From CAYXZO01 sp964469505 (GTDB lineage Bacteria; Fidelibacterota; UBA8477; JABMPR01): 40,558 nt of DNA. Both the position numbers and the translations under genes were made by a program. The stretch lies in NCBI GenBank assembly GCA_964469505.1, contig CAYXZO010000017.1, positions 1 to 40,558 on the forward strand, read 5' to 3'. Below, in pieces: positions 1-8,326 of the stretch (position 1 is the first letter of the stretch; every line of letters begins with the position of its first letter). The notes below the pieces were generated by a model. That model had not been told where the DNA came from. It was given only the letters and a program-made list of their open reading frames with translations, and ran no database searches.

Positions 1-166
1 TGTCATGTATACCGGTGTCAATTAAGAGTACCAGCGCATTACGGGGCAATCGCTAATAGAGTCCATTTACTGAGCTTAGTTGCTGCGCCAAATGATGTTT
101 TAAATCCTGCTTACCTGTATTTAAGTTGAAGAAATTACTGGACTGCTGAAAGCTGATTATCGAATA

Positions 167-994
167 CTAATCGGTCGTCAGAAACTGCCCGATGCTTGCC
201 TGCAACTCCCTATGTAGGTGGGGATTGGCGGCCATGATGTGTCTCTGATGGGAATAACGTATATCAAAAGGACTACCATCGATATGCGTAACAACTCCTC
301 CAGCCTCCAATACTAACAAAGCACCTGCCGCCATATCCCAGGGTTGGAGACTGAATTCCCAGAAGCCATCTAGCCGCCCAGCAGCCACATATGCCAGATC
401 TATGGCCGCTGCTCCTGCTCTGCGTAATCCTTGGGTCTTTTTATAAACTTCGTTCCATATAGTCATATTGAGCTGGAATAATTCATCATGTTCGTAATAG
501 AACCCGGTGGCAACTAAACTGTGTTCTAAATCCGGAATGGAAGAAACTTGGATGGGACGGCCATTGAGGAAAGCACCTCCTCCATGATAGGCTGAAAATA
601 ATTCGTCTCGTGTTGGATCATAGATAGCTGCTGCTAGCAAATCACTACCATGGGCAATGGCTACGGATATTCCGTAAACCGGGAAACCGTGCACAAAATT
701 GGTTGTACCGTCCAATGGGTCGAGGTACCAGACGTATTCAGCATCCGCCAAACCGATGAGACCTTTCTCTTCGGTAATGATCGTATGAGAGGGGTAGGTG
801 TTATGTATGATTTGGATGGCCACCCGCTCCGCTTCACGGTCTACCTGGGTTACCATGTCGCGAGCTCGTTTGAATTCGATTCTTAGCCCCCGTCCAGCGC
901 CTCGTTTGATAACTGCTCCAGCGGAGCGGGCAACTCGTTGACACAGTTGAAAGAAATCTTTATATAACTCCGTTTTAATGGAATCAGCTTTCAT
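167..994 (-). CDS. suhB: Inositol monophosphatase family protein (SuhB-like)
   Basis: The 275-residue product is the usual length for the inositol-monophosphatase family, Mg2+-dependent cytoplasmic phosphatases that hydrolyse inositol-1-phosphate and related sugar or nucleotide phosphates. The metal site is visible: the Glu pair at residues 75-76 (TEEKG), the DPLDGTTN signature at 92-99 and the WDMAAG motif at 219-224 with Asp220. It starts 8 nt after the stop of the symporter gene on the same strand, so the two are probably one transcript. The exact substrate cannot be read from sequence; members also act as fructose-1,6-bisphosphatases or, in E. coli, as an rRNA-processing helper. Family assignment is firm and the SuhB label is by resemblance. 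Confidence 0.9.
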   Translation of the reverse strand: MKADSIKTELYKDFFQLCQRVARSAGAVIKRGAGRGLRIEFKRARDMVTQVDREAERVAIQIIHNTYPSHTIITEEKGLIGLADAEYVWYLDPLDGTTNFVHGFPVYGISVAIAHGSDLLAAAIYDPTRDELFSAYHGGGAFLNGRPIQVSSIPDLEHSLVATGFYYEHDELFQLNMTIWNEVYKKTQGLRRAGAAAIDLAYVAAGRLDGFWEFSLQPWDMAAGALLVLEAGGVVTHIDGSPFDIRYSHQRHIMAANPHLHRELQASIGQFLTTD

Positions 995-1002
995 GCAGAG
1001 CC

Positions 1003-2460
1003 TTATTGCTTCTGTTGCGCCCGATAGGGGATATGCTCGCGGGAAAAGTAGTCGTCGGTGATTTCCTTCACTTTCTTGGCCAGTAGAATTAGGGCAATTA
1101 AGTTTGGGAAAGCCATAAGTCCCAAAGCTATATCGCCATATCCCCAGACTATTTCCAGGCTAAAGACACCGCCCAGAAAATGCATGAATACGTAGAATAA
1201 GCGATAGGGGAGAATGGCTTTGTCTCCCCAGAGAAACTGGGCACTACGATCACCGTAGTAACTCCAGCTGATTGCAGTGGAAAGGGCGAATAAAACCACC
1301 GCAAGAGTAACGATATTTCCACCCAGATGACCCAATAACGGTAGCCCCTCCAGGCCGTGGCGGAAAGCCCAGGTGGTCAACGGAGAGCCGTTTAAAAGGT
1401 TGCCGGCGGCATCTTTTACGGTATAAGCCCCGGTGACGGTGATTACCAGACCGGTCATGGTACAAATAACAATGGTGTCCACAAAAGGTCCTAGCATCGC
1501 TACCGCGCCTTCTCGAGCAGGCTCGTTGGTCTTGGCTGCCGCATGGGCAATGGGGGCTGATCCTTGACCGGCCTCATTGGAAAACAAGCCCCGTTTGACT
1601 CCCCAAAGCATTGTATTTAGAAAAACCAAGAAGCCCCCACCGGCTACACCTGTAATACTTGCTCGAGGTACGAAAGCTTCCCTAAAAATGGTGGCGAAAG
1701 TGCGTGGCAAATCTGTAAAGTGATAGAACAAAATGATTAAGGCTCCCAAGAAGTAAAATACAGCCATAAAGGGTGTCAATTTGCTGGTGACTTTGCCGAT
1801 GCGCTTTATGCCCCCGATTATGACCAGAGCCACCAGCGTTGCCATTACCAGCCCGGAGATAACCCGGGGAATGCCGAACTCGCTTTTCAGCTGGTCGGTT
1901 ACGGTGAAGGATTGAATCATATTGCCTGAGCCGAAACTGGAAACCACCGCGAAAAAGGCAAAAGCTACCGCTAGGGGTTTCCAGCTTTGTCCTAAGCCGT
2001 ATAGAATGTAATACATTGGACCACCACTGACTGAGCCGTCGGGGTTGATTTTACGGTATTTTACCGCGAGAGTGGCTTCTGAATACTTCAAGGCCATACC
2101 AAAAATAGCAGTGCACCACATCCAGAATAATGCACCTGGTCCTCCATAGTGAATAGCAGTAGCGACTCCCGCAATATTGCCGATTCCAATGGTGGCCGAA
2201 AGGGCAGAACTCAAGGCTTGGAAATGATTAATATCTCCAGTGTCGTCAGGATTATCGTAGATTCCACGGATGATATTGACCCCATGTTTGAACTGGCGGA
2301 ACTGGATGAACCGGTAGCGTATGGAGACATAGATGCCGGTGCCCAATAACAACACCACCAATAGGGGGAAGGAGGCAGGCCACCAGTTAGTGGGCCATTC
2401 CCAAACATAAGTGTTGAGAATTCTTTCTGCTTCAGCTAGATAATGAACAAAAGTTTGCAT
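1003..2460 (-). CDS. Sodium:alanine symporter, AGCS family
   Basis: This 485-residue inner-membrane protein of about ten hydrophobic segments belongs to the alanine/glycine:cation symporter (AGCS) family, which imports alanine or glycine with Na+ or H+. The conserved GIGNIAGVATAI stretch lies at residues 92-103, followed by a conserved YGGPGALFWMW segment. Further typical pieces are SGGPMYYI near residue 145 and LFSNEAGQGSAPIAHAAA in the middle of the protein. It is the first gene of a two-gene minus-strand unit with the phosphatase, and its promoter must lie in the 123-nt gap to the divergent sigma-factor gene. Substrate (alanine versus glycine) is inferred from the family only. Confidence 0.92.
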   Translation of the reverse strand: MQTFVHYLAEAERILNTYVWEWPTNWWPASFPLLVVLLLGTGIYVSIRYRFIQFRQFKHGVNIIRGIYDNPDDTGDINHFQALSSALSATIGIGNIAGVATAIHYGGPGALFWMWCTAIFGMALKYSEATLAVKYRKINPDGSVSGGPMYYILYGLGQSWKPLAVAFAFFAVVSSFGSGNMIQSFTVTDQLKSEFGIPRVISGLVMATLVALVIIGGIKRIGKVTSKLTPFMAVFYFLGALIILFYHFTDLPRTFATIFREAFVPRASITGVAGGGFLVFLNTMLWGVKRGLFSNEAGQGSAPIAHAAAKTNEPAREGAVAMLGPFVDTIVICTMTGLVITVTGAYTVKDAAGNLLNGSPLTTWAFRHGLEGLPLLGHLGGNIVTLAVVLFALSTAISWSYYGDRSAQFLWGDKAILPYRLFYVFMHFLGGVFSLEIVWGYGDIALGLMAFPNLIALILLAKKVKEITDDYFSREHIPYRAQQKQ

Positions 2461-2583
2461 GCCCTACTCCCTTTTGTTGTCTTTTGAGGCGTAGTTTACC
2501 AATTGAGTAGAAAGTGCCAATAGGATTCAGAAAAAGAGAAGCATGTGATCTGCATTCTTAACTTCCAGGCAAAAACATAGTCT

Positions 2584-3147
2584 ATGAGAGCGACGATGCG
2601 CACACTAACTGACCAAGAGCTTTTTGAAAAGATACGAAACCGAGATCAACGCGCTTTAGCGGAACTGATTCGACGCTATACTTCTCAGCTTTTCCCATTC
2701 ATTAATCGGATGGTCCAGGATAAGCAGTGCGCCGAAGATATTCTTCAGGACACGTTCGTTAGGATCTGGGAAAAAAGTCACCAATACCGTGGTGAAGCGG
2801 CGGTCAAAACCTGGATTTTCCGAATTGCTCTAAATCGCACTTATACCTATTTGGAGCGCAGAAAACGATTTCGCTGGGTCGGGTTGGACAAACTGGTGCA
2901 TCGCCATAGCCCAGAGCCGGTTAATGGGGAAGATGTTCAAGATGAGCGTGATTGGTTAAAAAGAGCTCTTATCAGGCTGACTCCCCGTCAACGGGCCGTG
3001 GTTGTGGGGCGAATTTACCAGGAACTACCCTATACGGAAATCGCCGCGGCGTTAGGGTGTTCGGTAAATTCAGCCAAAGTTCACTTCCACGAGGCTAAAA
3101 AACGCTTAAGGCAATGGTGGCAGCAAGAGGGACAGAGCCATGGATAA
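2584..3147 (+). CDS. ECF-type RNA polymerase sigma factor
   Basis: The 187-residue protein has the two-domain build of group IV (ECF) sigma factors. Sigma region 2 spans about residues 20-90 and includes the core-binding AEDILQDTFVRIWEK helix; region 4 spans about residues 125-180 and includes the helix-turn-helix PYTEIAAALGCSVNSAKVHFHEA. The ATG at 2584 has no clear ribosome-binding site; an in-frame ATG at 2596 follows GAGAG and would also keep all of region 2, so the start is uncertain by four codons. The stop overlaps the next start by 8 nt, which implies translational coupling to the one-TM protein, a candidate anti-sigma factor. Target promoters are unknown. Confidence 0.9.
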   Translation: MRATMRTLTDQELFEKIRNRDQRALAELIRRYTSQLFPFINRMVQDKQCAEDILQDTFVRIWEKSHQYRGEAAVKTWIFRIALNRTYTYLERRKRFRWVGLDKLVHRHSPEPVNGEDVQDERDWLKRALIRLTPRQRAVVVGRIYQELPYTEIAAALGCSVNSAKVHFHEAKKRLRQWWQQEGQSHG

Positions 3148-3562
3148 TTTCGAGAGCTGGCTGAAAACCAACCTACAAGAGAACCGGGAATCCATACCTG
3201 CGGCGCAAACCATAGCGACAAAGGTTCAACAGAGGCTGTATCGAAGACAAATGCTACGCCGGATAGGAGGCGTTGCAATGATTCTGCTAGTGTTGCTCAT
3301 CAGCGCCCGGTTTCTGGATCACTCAATGAATGTCCCCAATGAAGCACAGCCTTTTGCCGTGGTCATAGGGGATGAAGATTCGCTGGACGTGTTGTTGGGG
3401 TTGCCTCAGGTGGATTCGGTGGATGTGGAATTCTTTTCCCAAGAAGCCATTGACTACCTACTTGTGGAAGATGGTCCTCAAGTATTGGAAGAACTATTGC
3501 CTGAGCAAACTTTGGAAGAATTAGTTCAGTACCTACACGATTTAAAGGAGGAAAACTTATGA
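3140..3562 (+). CDS. Single-pass membrane protein, candidate anti-sigma factor
   Basis: The 140-residue protein has a basic cytoplasmic-type N-terminus of about 45 residues, one hydrophobic segment (about residues 48-62, GVAMILLVLLISARF) and an acidic C-terminal part (LEELLPEQTLEELVQYL). This is the topology of short anti-sigma factors that hold an ECF sigma at the membrane. I see no HxxxCxxC zinc anti-sigma motif. Its start lies inside the end of the sigma gene and its stop overlaps the next start by 4 nt, so the three genes are tightly coupled. The anti-sigma role is inferred from position and topology; no family was recognised by sequence. Confidence 0.6.
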   Translation: MDNFESWLKTNLQENRESIPAAQTIATKVQQRLYRRQMLRRIGGVAMILLVLLISARFLDHSMNVPNEAQPFAVVIGDEDSLDVLLGLPQVDSVDVEFFSQEAIDYLLVEDGPQVLEELLPEQTLEELVQYLHDLKEENL

Positions 3563-4086
3563 TGACCAAAAGGATTATTCTTATGTCCTTGCTGGCCGCA
3601 TTCGTCGTGGCCCAGGCTAAACCGGCTCGCTTGCCGGCCCAGGGTCAGCGTCGTATCCAAGCGGTCAGAATCTGGAAACTTACGGAAGCCCTTAACCTCA
3701 CCGATGAACAGATTGATACATTTATCCCAAAGCTTCGGAAATATGAAGAGGCTCTAGAGGAAGAACGGAATAAAGGGCAAGCTATTATTCAGGAGGCTCG
3801 TGACCTGTTAGATAAGGACAAAGTGAGTCAAAAGGAAGTAGATAAGATACTCAAAAAGGCTATCGAGCATCGGAAAAAACTGGAAAAATTACATGCTGAC
3901 TGGTTGAAACAGCTACCAAAGTACTTGACTCCCAGGCAACAACTTAAGTATTTAGGATTTGAAATGAGATTTAAAAGACAGTTACGCCGGTTCCTACGGG
4001 AAAGACCGGGCTTTGGTACACCCCCGCATCGGCCGGGACCGCGCCGTGGAATGCGGATGGGCCCCCCTGATTTCTACGACGATTAA
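3559..4086 (+). CDS. Periplasmic CpxP/Spy/CnrX-like helical protein
   Basis: The 175-residue protein has a signal peptide (cleavage probably after about residue 20, AFVVAQA) and then a charged, mostly helical body. Two LTxxQ-type motifs, LTDEQID near residue 50 and LTPRQQLKYL near residue 125, are the hallmark of the Spy/CpxP/CnrX group of periplasmic chaperones and metal sensors. The C-terminus is rich in Pro, Arg and Gly, with one His (PHRPG) and a terminal DFYDD. Its ATG overlaps the preceding stop in an ATGA junction. Position directly behind an ECF sigma and a one-TM protein resembles the cnrYXH layout, where CnrX senses metal in the periplasm. Whether it senses metal, misfolded protein or something else is open. 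Confidence 0.65.
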   Translation: MMTKRIILMSLLAAFVVAQAKPARLPAQGQRRIQAVRIWKLTEALNLTDEQIDTFIPKLRKYEEALEEERNKGQAIIQEARDLLDKDKVSQKEVDKILKKAIEHRKKLEKLHADWLKQLPKYLTPRQQLKYLGFEMRFKRQLRRFLRERPGFGTPPHRPGPRRGMRMGPPDFYDD

Positions 4087-4122
4087 TTTAGGCTGAATTA
4101 AAAAATGTATAAGGGAGGTTAT

Positions 4123-5103
4123 ATGAAAAGAGGAATGATTTTGCTGGTAGTCATCGGCATGACCTTGTTCTGGTCCTGTCAGGTTAATAAAGATGATCTG
4201 ACTCAGATCGAGGAAGAGATTTTGGCGTTGATAAATGCCGATGACTCAACCTTCTCACTGGAAGGCTTTTCAGATGGTATGTTGGATTTTTTTCTGGGAA
4301 AGCCCGTTCCTGATGCCAGCACTTTTCAAGATGGTTTGATCCCGGACGTCTTCGATTCCAATTATGTTTGGCGGTTTCGACGCAGTGATATGCAAGTTGA
4401 ACGTGAAGTTAACGTTGACGTACAGAATGATACCTCAGCATTTGTAAGCTTCACCTTCCACGTTACCGGTAATTTCCATACTTTGAGATACAGCCGGCAT
4501 TGGACCAGCGATTCAACCTGGGAACAGGATACCCTAGTAAGCGAGACCATTAAACCCATAGACATAACCATAAACCGGTATGCTCAATTCCGTTACCGTG
4601 AAGAGATGGGTATGAATCAACACCATTGGCGCTATGTGGGATCAACAGTGGCTTATGGCACCAGCTCAAACGCGACGGTTGGAATCAGTGCCCTCTCGTT
4701 TGATAATGGTGATACTACTCTGGTCCTGGATGATTTTTCCAACACGTTTTTCGGCCCCTGGCACCCCATCTTGTTTTATGTTAATGAGCAAGGTCGTTTG
4801 ACGGTTCATGTGACCAATAGCGAAGTTCCCGATTCGGCCGAATCTGTAATAGGACATTGGGGCTTTCACCGACACCTCTCAGGAGTGCGTGAGTTTCTGC
4901 GGTTTCACTATGCCGGCTCCGAAGATGACGGAACCAAGGATTACGTACGGTTTGTAGTAGCGCCTCAGTATCCCTATCGGCGATTTGCAGGTATGATTCA
5001 GGTGTTGGATCTTAGAACCTTATTTGACGAAAGTTATCCCTATTACAACGCGGCGGTGCTCAATTTCCACTATTGGCTCCGTCGTCACCCACATCATCCA
5101 TAA
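4123..5103 (+). CDS. Putative lipoprotein, unknown function
   Basis: The start chosen is the ATG at 4123, preceded by a strong GGGAGG ribosome-binding site; a more upstream ATG at 4105 has none. The N-terminus is a lipoprotein signal (hydrophobic run then FWSC, with Cys19 the likely lipidated residue, though Trp at -2 is unusual), followed by DDLTQIEEEILALINADDS. The roughly 300-residue mature part has alternating polar/hydrophobic strands and many Trp and Tyr residues, consistent with a beta-rich periplasmic or surface protein. It follows the sigma / anti-sigma / Spy-like genes by 36 nt and is closed by a strong terminator, so it is likely the last gene of that operon. I recognise no family. 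Confidence 0.7.
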   Translation: MKRGMILLVVIGMTLFWSCQVNKDDLTQIEEEILALINADDSTFSLEGFSDGMLDFFLGKPVPDASTFQDGLIPDVFDSNYVWRFRRSDMQVEREVNVDVQNDTSAFVSFTFHVTGNFHTLRYSRHWTSDSTWEQDTLVSETIKPIDITINRYAQFRYREEMGMNQHHWRYVGSTVAYGTSSNATVGISALSFDNGDTTLVLDDFSNTFFGPWHPILFYVNEQGRLTVHVTNSEVPDSAESVIGHWGFHRHLSGVREFLRFHYAGSEDDGTKDYVRFVVAPQYPYRRFAGMIQVLDLRTLFDESYPYYNAAVLNFHYWLRRHPHHP

Positions 5104-5126
5104 AACTGAGTAAGATAGGTATGTAT

Positions 5127-5154
5127 AAAAACGGGCGCTCCAGCGCCCGTTTTT
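5127..5154. terminator. Bidirectional intrinsic terminator
   Basis: A perfect inverted repeat (ACGGGCGCT / AGCGCCCGT) is flanked by an A run on the left and a T run on the right, so it can stop transcription from both sides. It lies between the convergent lipoprotein gene and the GH3/serine-hydrolase gene. Confidence 0.9.
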
Positions 5155-5172
5155 ATTATCGGACTGAAAAAA

Positions 5173-8115
5173 TTACTCAGCAGTTTGCCAGCGAGATCGC
5201 CAACGAAGTTCAGGGTTTAGTTCTTTAATGCCCAAAGACTCGTAAACCGCAGCATGAATGCGTTGACGCCAATCATAATAGCGAGGTTTCTTCCAGGTTC
5301 GGTCGGGATGAACCGCATTAGTCAACAGGATAACGAACAATTTTCGGGACGGGTCGATCCACATTGATGTCCCGGTGAAGCCGGTATGCCCGAATGCACT
5401 TGAACTGAGATATGGGCCCCCGGAAGAAGCATCTGAAGGACTATCCCACCCTAAACAACGAGAACTACCGGGAATCAGATTAGCGCGTCGGGTGAAAAGG
5501 GTGACTGTTGACGAGTCGAAAAGGGTGGTATCACCATAGCGGCCGTGATTCAGCATCATTTGGGCGAATCGGGCTAAATCCATGGCCGTGGAGAAAAGTC
5601 CGGCGTGGCCACAAACCCCACCAAAACGATAGGCATTTTCGTCATGGACATGGCCGTGAACGAAAGCTTTTTCGACTGCGCTGTATTCTGTGGGTACTAT
5701 TCGATTCAAGTAGCGTGTGGGGGGATTGAAGAACGTATGTTGCATGTGAAGGGGTTGAAAAACGGTTTCCGCCACATAATGGTCTAAAGGCATTCCTGAA
5801 ACCCGTTCCACAATTTTCCCCATGAGCATCATACCAATGTCCGAATAAACCTCCTTTACACCCGGCGGATTGTCCAGAGCTGTCTGGAATAGAGTATCCC
5901 AGAGAGCTTCCGTTGTTGGTGCATCCATCTTATAAAACGTTCTGAAGGGAGGTAGACCCGCGCTGTGGGTCAGCAGATGGCGTATGGTGATTTTGTTTTT
6001 TAAAAAAGTATTCAGCGAGTCAGGACCCGTAAATTCAGGTAAGTAATTAATGGCTCTATCGTCAAGTTGAAGTTTTCCTTCATCGACAAGGTGCATCACT
6101 GCCGAGGTGGTGGCTACTACTTTGGTAATCGAAGCCAGATCAAAAATATCGCTACGCCGCGTGGGTCGCTTGTGGGCATAGGTGTGGTAACCGAATCCCT
6201 GATAAAAGAATATCTTCCCATCGATGGCGGCCAACAAAACGCCCCCGGGCCAGGCACTATCCGCCAGTGCCGCGCGTACCAGAGGCATTAACTGAGTCGT
6301 ATCGGCCCCTACTTCCCGAGGGGTCACAATTTTCAACACCGGGAGAGGGGCAGGTGTTATACGTTTGGCTTGTAAGGGAGGGTCAGCTTTAGGAATGTCC
6401 AAACCGGTCCCCCTCTCCGCGTATCCTGGTAGGGTCACCGGTAAGCGGCCACTTATCTCGGATATTCCCAACAGAGCGTCGGCCACCGCTTGCTGCATTT
6501 GAGTAGATCCTCGATAGGCGCATAGATAGGTGCCGATTTGAGGAGCGTCTTGAATCAAATAGGGAGTACCAAAGCTTATGAGAATGATATTGGGGTTGCG
6601 TTTGGTAAGGTCATTAAGAAAAGCGGCCTGGCGTTCGGTCAAAAAGATGCTTCCTTTCCGGGCCTTGGGGCGACAGAAGGCGTTCACCAGAATCAGACCT
6701 TCGGAAGGCACTTCATCCAGTGCTCCCTGATAAATTGCCGCTGAGTCACCACCATCCAGGCGAAAGGAGACAACTTTAGGGAAATAAGGTTCAAAGCGGT
6801 GGGCTAAATAGCTTCCCTGTAGCCGTTGGGGAGTGTCGTATAGATCGATGACCACCAGCGTATCCTGCCCCTTCCGGAACCGGGGGAGTAATTGCGCCTG
6901 GTCTTTCACCAACGTGACTGACTTGTGAGCAATTCGCCTTGCTATAGCCAGATTTTGCGGACTGCCATAACGTTTTCTTAGTGTATCCAGCGACACAAGC
7001 CGCTGACGGTGGAGTCCTAAACGTGCTTTCAAGTGCAGAATCCGTCTGACCGAAGAATCGACACGAGCTTCGGAAATCAGTCCCTGTTTGACGGCGTCCA
7101 CGAGCACCTTTACTGAACGCCGATAATCGTAATTCTGAATCAAGATATCCGCCCCGGCCCGCACTGCCTGGATTAGGGCGTAGTCGTCACTATAATGGCG
7201 CACCACCGCACCCATGCCCAGAGCATCGGTAAGGATCAGACCCTTGAAGCCCATGGTTCGCCTTAATATCTCTTGTTGCCAGAAAGGCGAAAAGGTGGCC
7301 GGTTGTTCCGGATCGGGCTGAAAATCCCCGGCAGTGAGGTGCCCAATCATTACCGCATCCACCCCGTGATCAATGAGCATTTTGAACGGTTTTAACTCTA
7401 CCCGCCATAGTCGTTGCGCATCACTGGGAATAACCGCCAGCTCCAAATGGGTGTCCAGATGAGTGTCCCCATGTCCTGGAAAATGTTTTGCTGTACCAAC
7501 CATTCCGCCGGCGTGGAGTCCTTGCAGAAAGGCGTTGGCTAGCTTTCCCACTGTTTCGGGATCTTCTCCAAAAGAGCGAGTGTTGATTATGGGATTATCG
7601 GGAGCGCTGTTTACATCCACCACGGGTGCTAAAGCCAGGTGGATACCTAGAGTGCGTCCTTCTATGCCTGTTAGTTTCCCAGCTTGATACACAAGTTCGG
7701 GATCGTTGGTAGCCGCCAAACCCATGGGAAAGGGGAGGGGACTTCCTCCGGGGAAGCGATCGGCTAAACCATACTCCAAATCAGCCTCTACCAGGATTGG
7801 AACCTTGCTTCTTTTTTGCAGGTTATTCAGCACCACGGCAGTAGCTACCGGGTCACCATTCCACAAATGCACTACCCCTAATCCTTCGTCAGCCAGAATA
7901 CTATCCAGTTCCCTCCATTGGCGGGTATCTTCATTCACAACCCTCATGTTCAGGTGGTACACCAGCATCTGAGCCACTTTTTGTCTCAAACTAAGGCGAC
8001 GTAGGGTGTGTTCTACCCATCGGTCTTCATTCATGATGGAAAAACCTCCTACACAGGAGATCAAATTGATCATGGTTAGCATGGCCAGCGTTCCGGATAT
8101 GAATTTTGTGCTCAT
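5173..8115 (-). CDS. GH3 beta-N-acetylglucosaminidase fused to a serine beta-lactamase-like domain, lipoprotein
   Basis: The 980-residue protein starts with a lipoprotein signal (LISC, Cys21). Residues about 30-370 form a NagZ-type glycoside hydrolase family 3 domain: KHFPGHGDTHLDTH at 210-223 holds the Asp/His acid-base dyad typical of N-acetylhexosaminidases, and Asp297 in LTDALGM is the expected nucleophile. A GH3 C-terminal-like region follows. Residues about 605-970 are a serine hydrolase of the class C beta-lactamase / penicillin-binding type with SITK at 662-665, YSD at 757-759 (usual form YxN) and HTG at 910-912. Such fusions are known in Bacteroidetes and relatives. Likely role: trimming peptidoglycan or muropeptide sugars at the envelope, with the second domain acting as esterase or peptidase. 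It is divergent from a ROK regulator, which supports an amino-sugar theme. Confidence 0.88.
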   Translation of the reverse strand: MSTKFISGTLAMLTMINLISCVGGFSIMNEDRWVEHTLRRLSLRQKVAQMLVYHLNMRVVNEDTRQWRELDSILADEGLGVVHLWNGDPVATAVVLNNLQKRSKVPILVEADLEYGLADRFPGGSPLPFPMGLAATNDPELVYQAGKLTGIEGRTLGIHLALAPVVDVNSAPDNPIINTRSFGEDPETVGKLANAFLQGLHAGGMVGTAKHFPGHGDTHLDTHLELAVIPSDAQRLWRVELKPFKMLIDHGVDAVMIGHLTAGDFQPDPEQPATFSPFWQQEILRRTMGFKGLILTDALGMGAVVRHYSDDYALIQAVRAGADILIQNYDYRRSVKVLVDAVKQGLISEARVDSSVRRILHLKARLGLHRQRLVSLDTLRKRYGSPQNLAIARRIAHKSVTLVKDQAQLLPRFRKGQDTLVVIDLYDTPQRLQGSYLAHRFEPYFPKVVSFRLDGGDSAAIYQGALDEVPSEGLILVNAFCRPKARKGSIFLTERQAAFLNDLTKRNPNIILISFGTPYLIQDAPQIGTYLCAYRGSTQMQQAVADALLGISEISGRLPVTLPGYAERGTGLDIPKADPPLQAKRITPAPLPVLKIVTPREVGADTTQLMPLVRAALADSAWPGGVLLAAIDGKIFFYQGFGYHTYAHKRPTRRSDIFDLASITKVVATTSAVMHLVDEGKLQLDDRAINYLPEFTGPDSLNTFLKNKITIRHLLTHSAGLPPFRTFYKMDAPTTEALWDTLFQTALDNPPGVKEVYSDIGMMLMGKIVERVSGMPLDHYVAETVFQPLHMQHTFFNPPTRYLNRIVPTEYSAVEKAFVHGHVHDENAYRFGGVCGHAGLFSTAMDLARFAQMMLNHGRYGDTTLFDSSTVTLFTRRANLIPGSSRCLGWDSPSDASSGGPYLSSSAFGHTGFTGTSMWIDPSRKLFVILLTNAVHPDRTWKKPRYYDWRQRIHAAVYESLGIKELNPELRWRSRWQTAE

Positions 8116-8326
8116 GCAGCTCCATACTCCTCGTTGCCTGTTTTAGATTTTAAGCCGGCTTTTGCTCAGCCACTTAGGTAGCCAGAGCAAAGGCAATCAT
8201 CGTTCAGTGAGAAAACCTAATGTGTTGGGTGGGAAAGCCAAAGAAAACAAAGAGAAAGCTATGGTATTCGTTCTAGTGATTTACTAACTTTGTTTATCAG
8301 AGGAAAAAGGGGAGTGTAATTAGTTT

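Noticed and set aside
1..166. Possible partial gene at the left edge on the minus strand (TTG at 47-49 followed by LPRNALVLLIDTGIHD)
   Set aside because: Only 16 codons remain in the window, there is a stop just upstream in the same frame, and the subtilase-like IDTGI string is too short to support a call.
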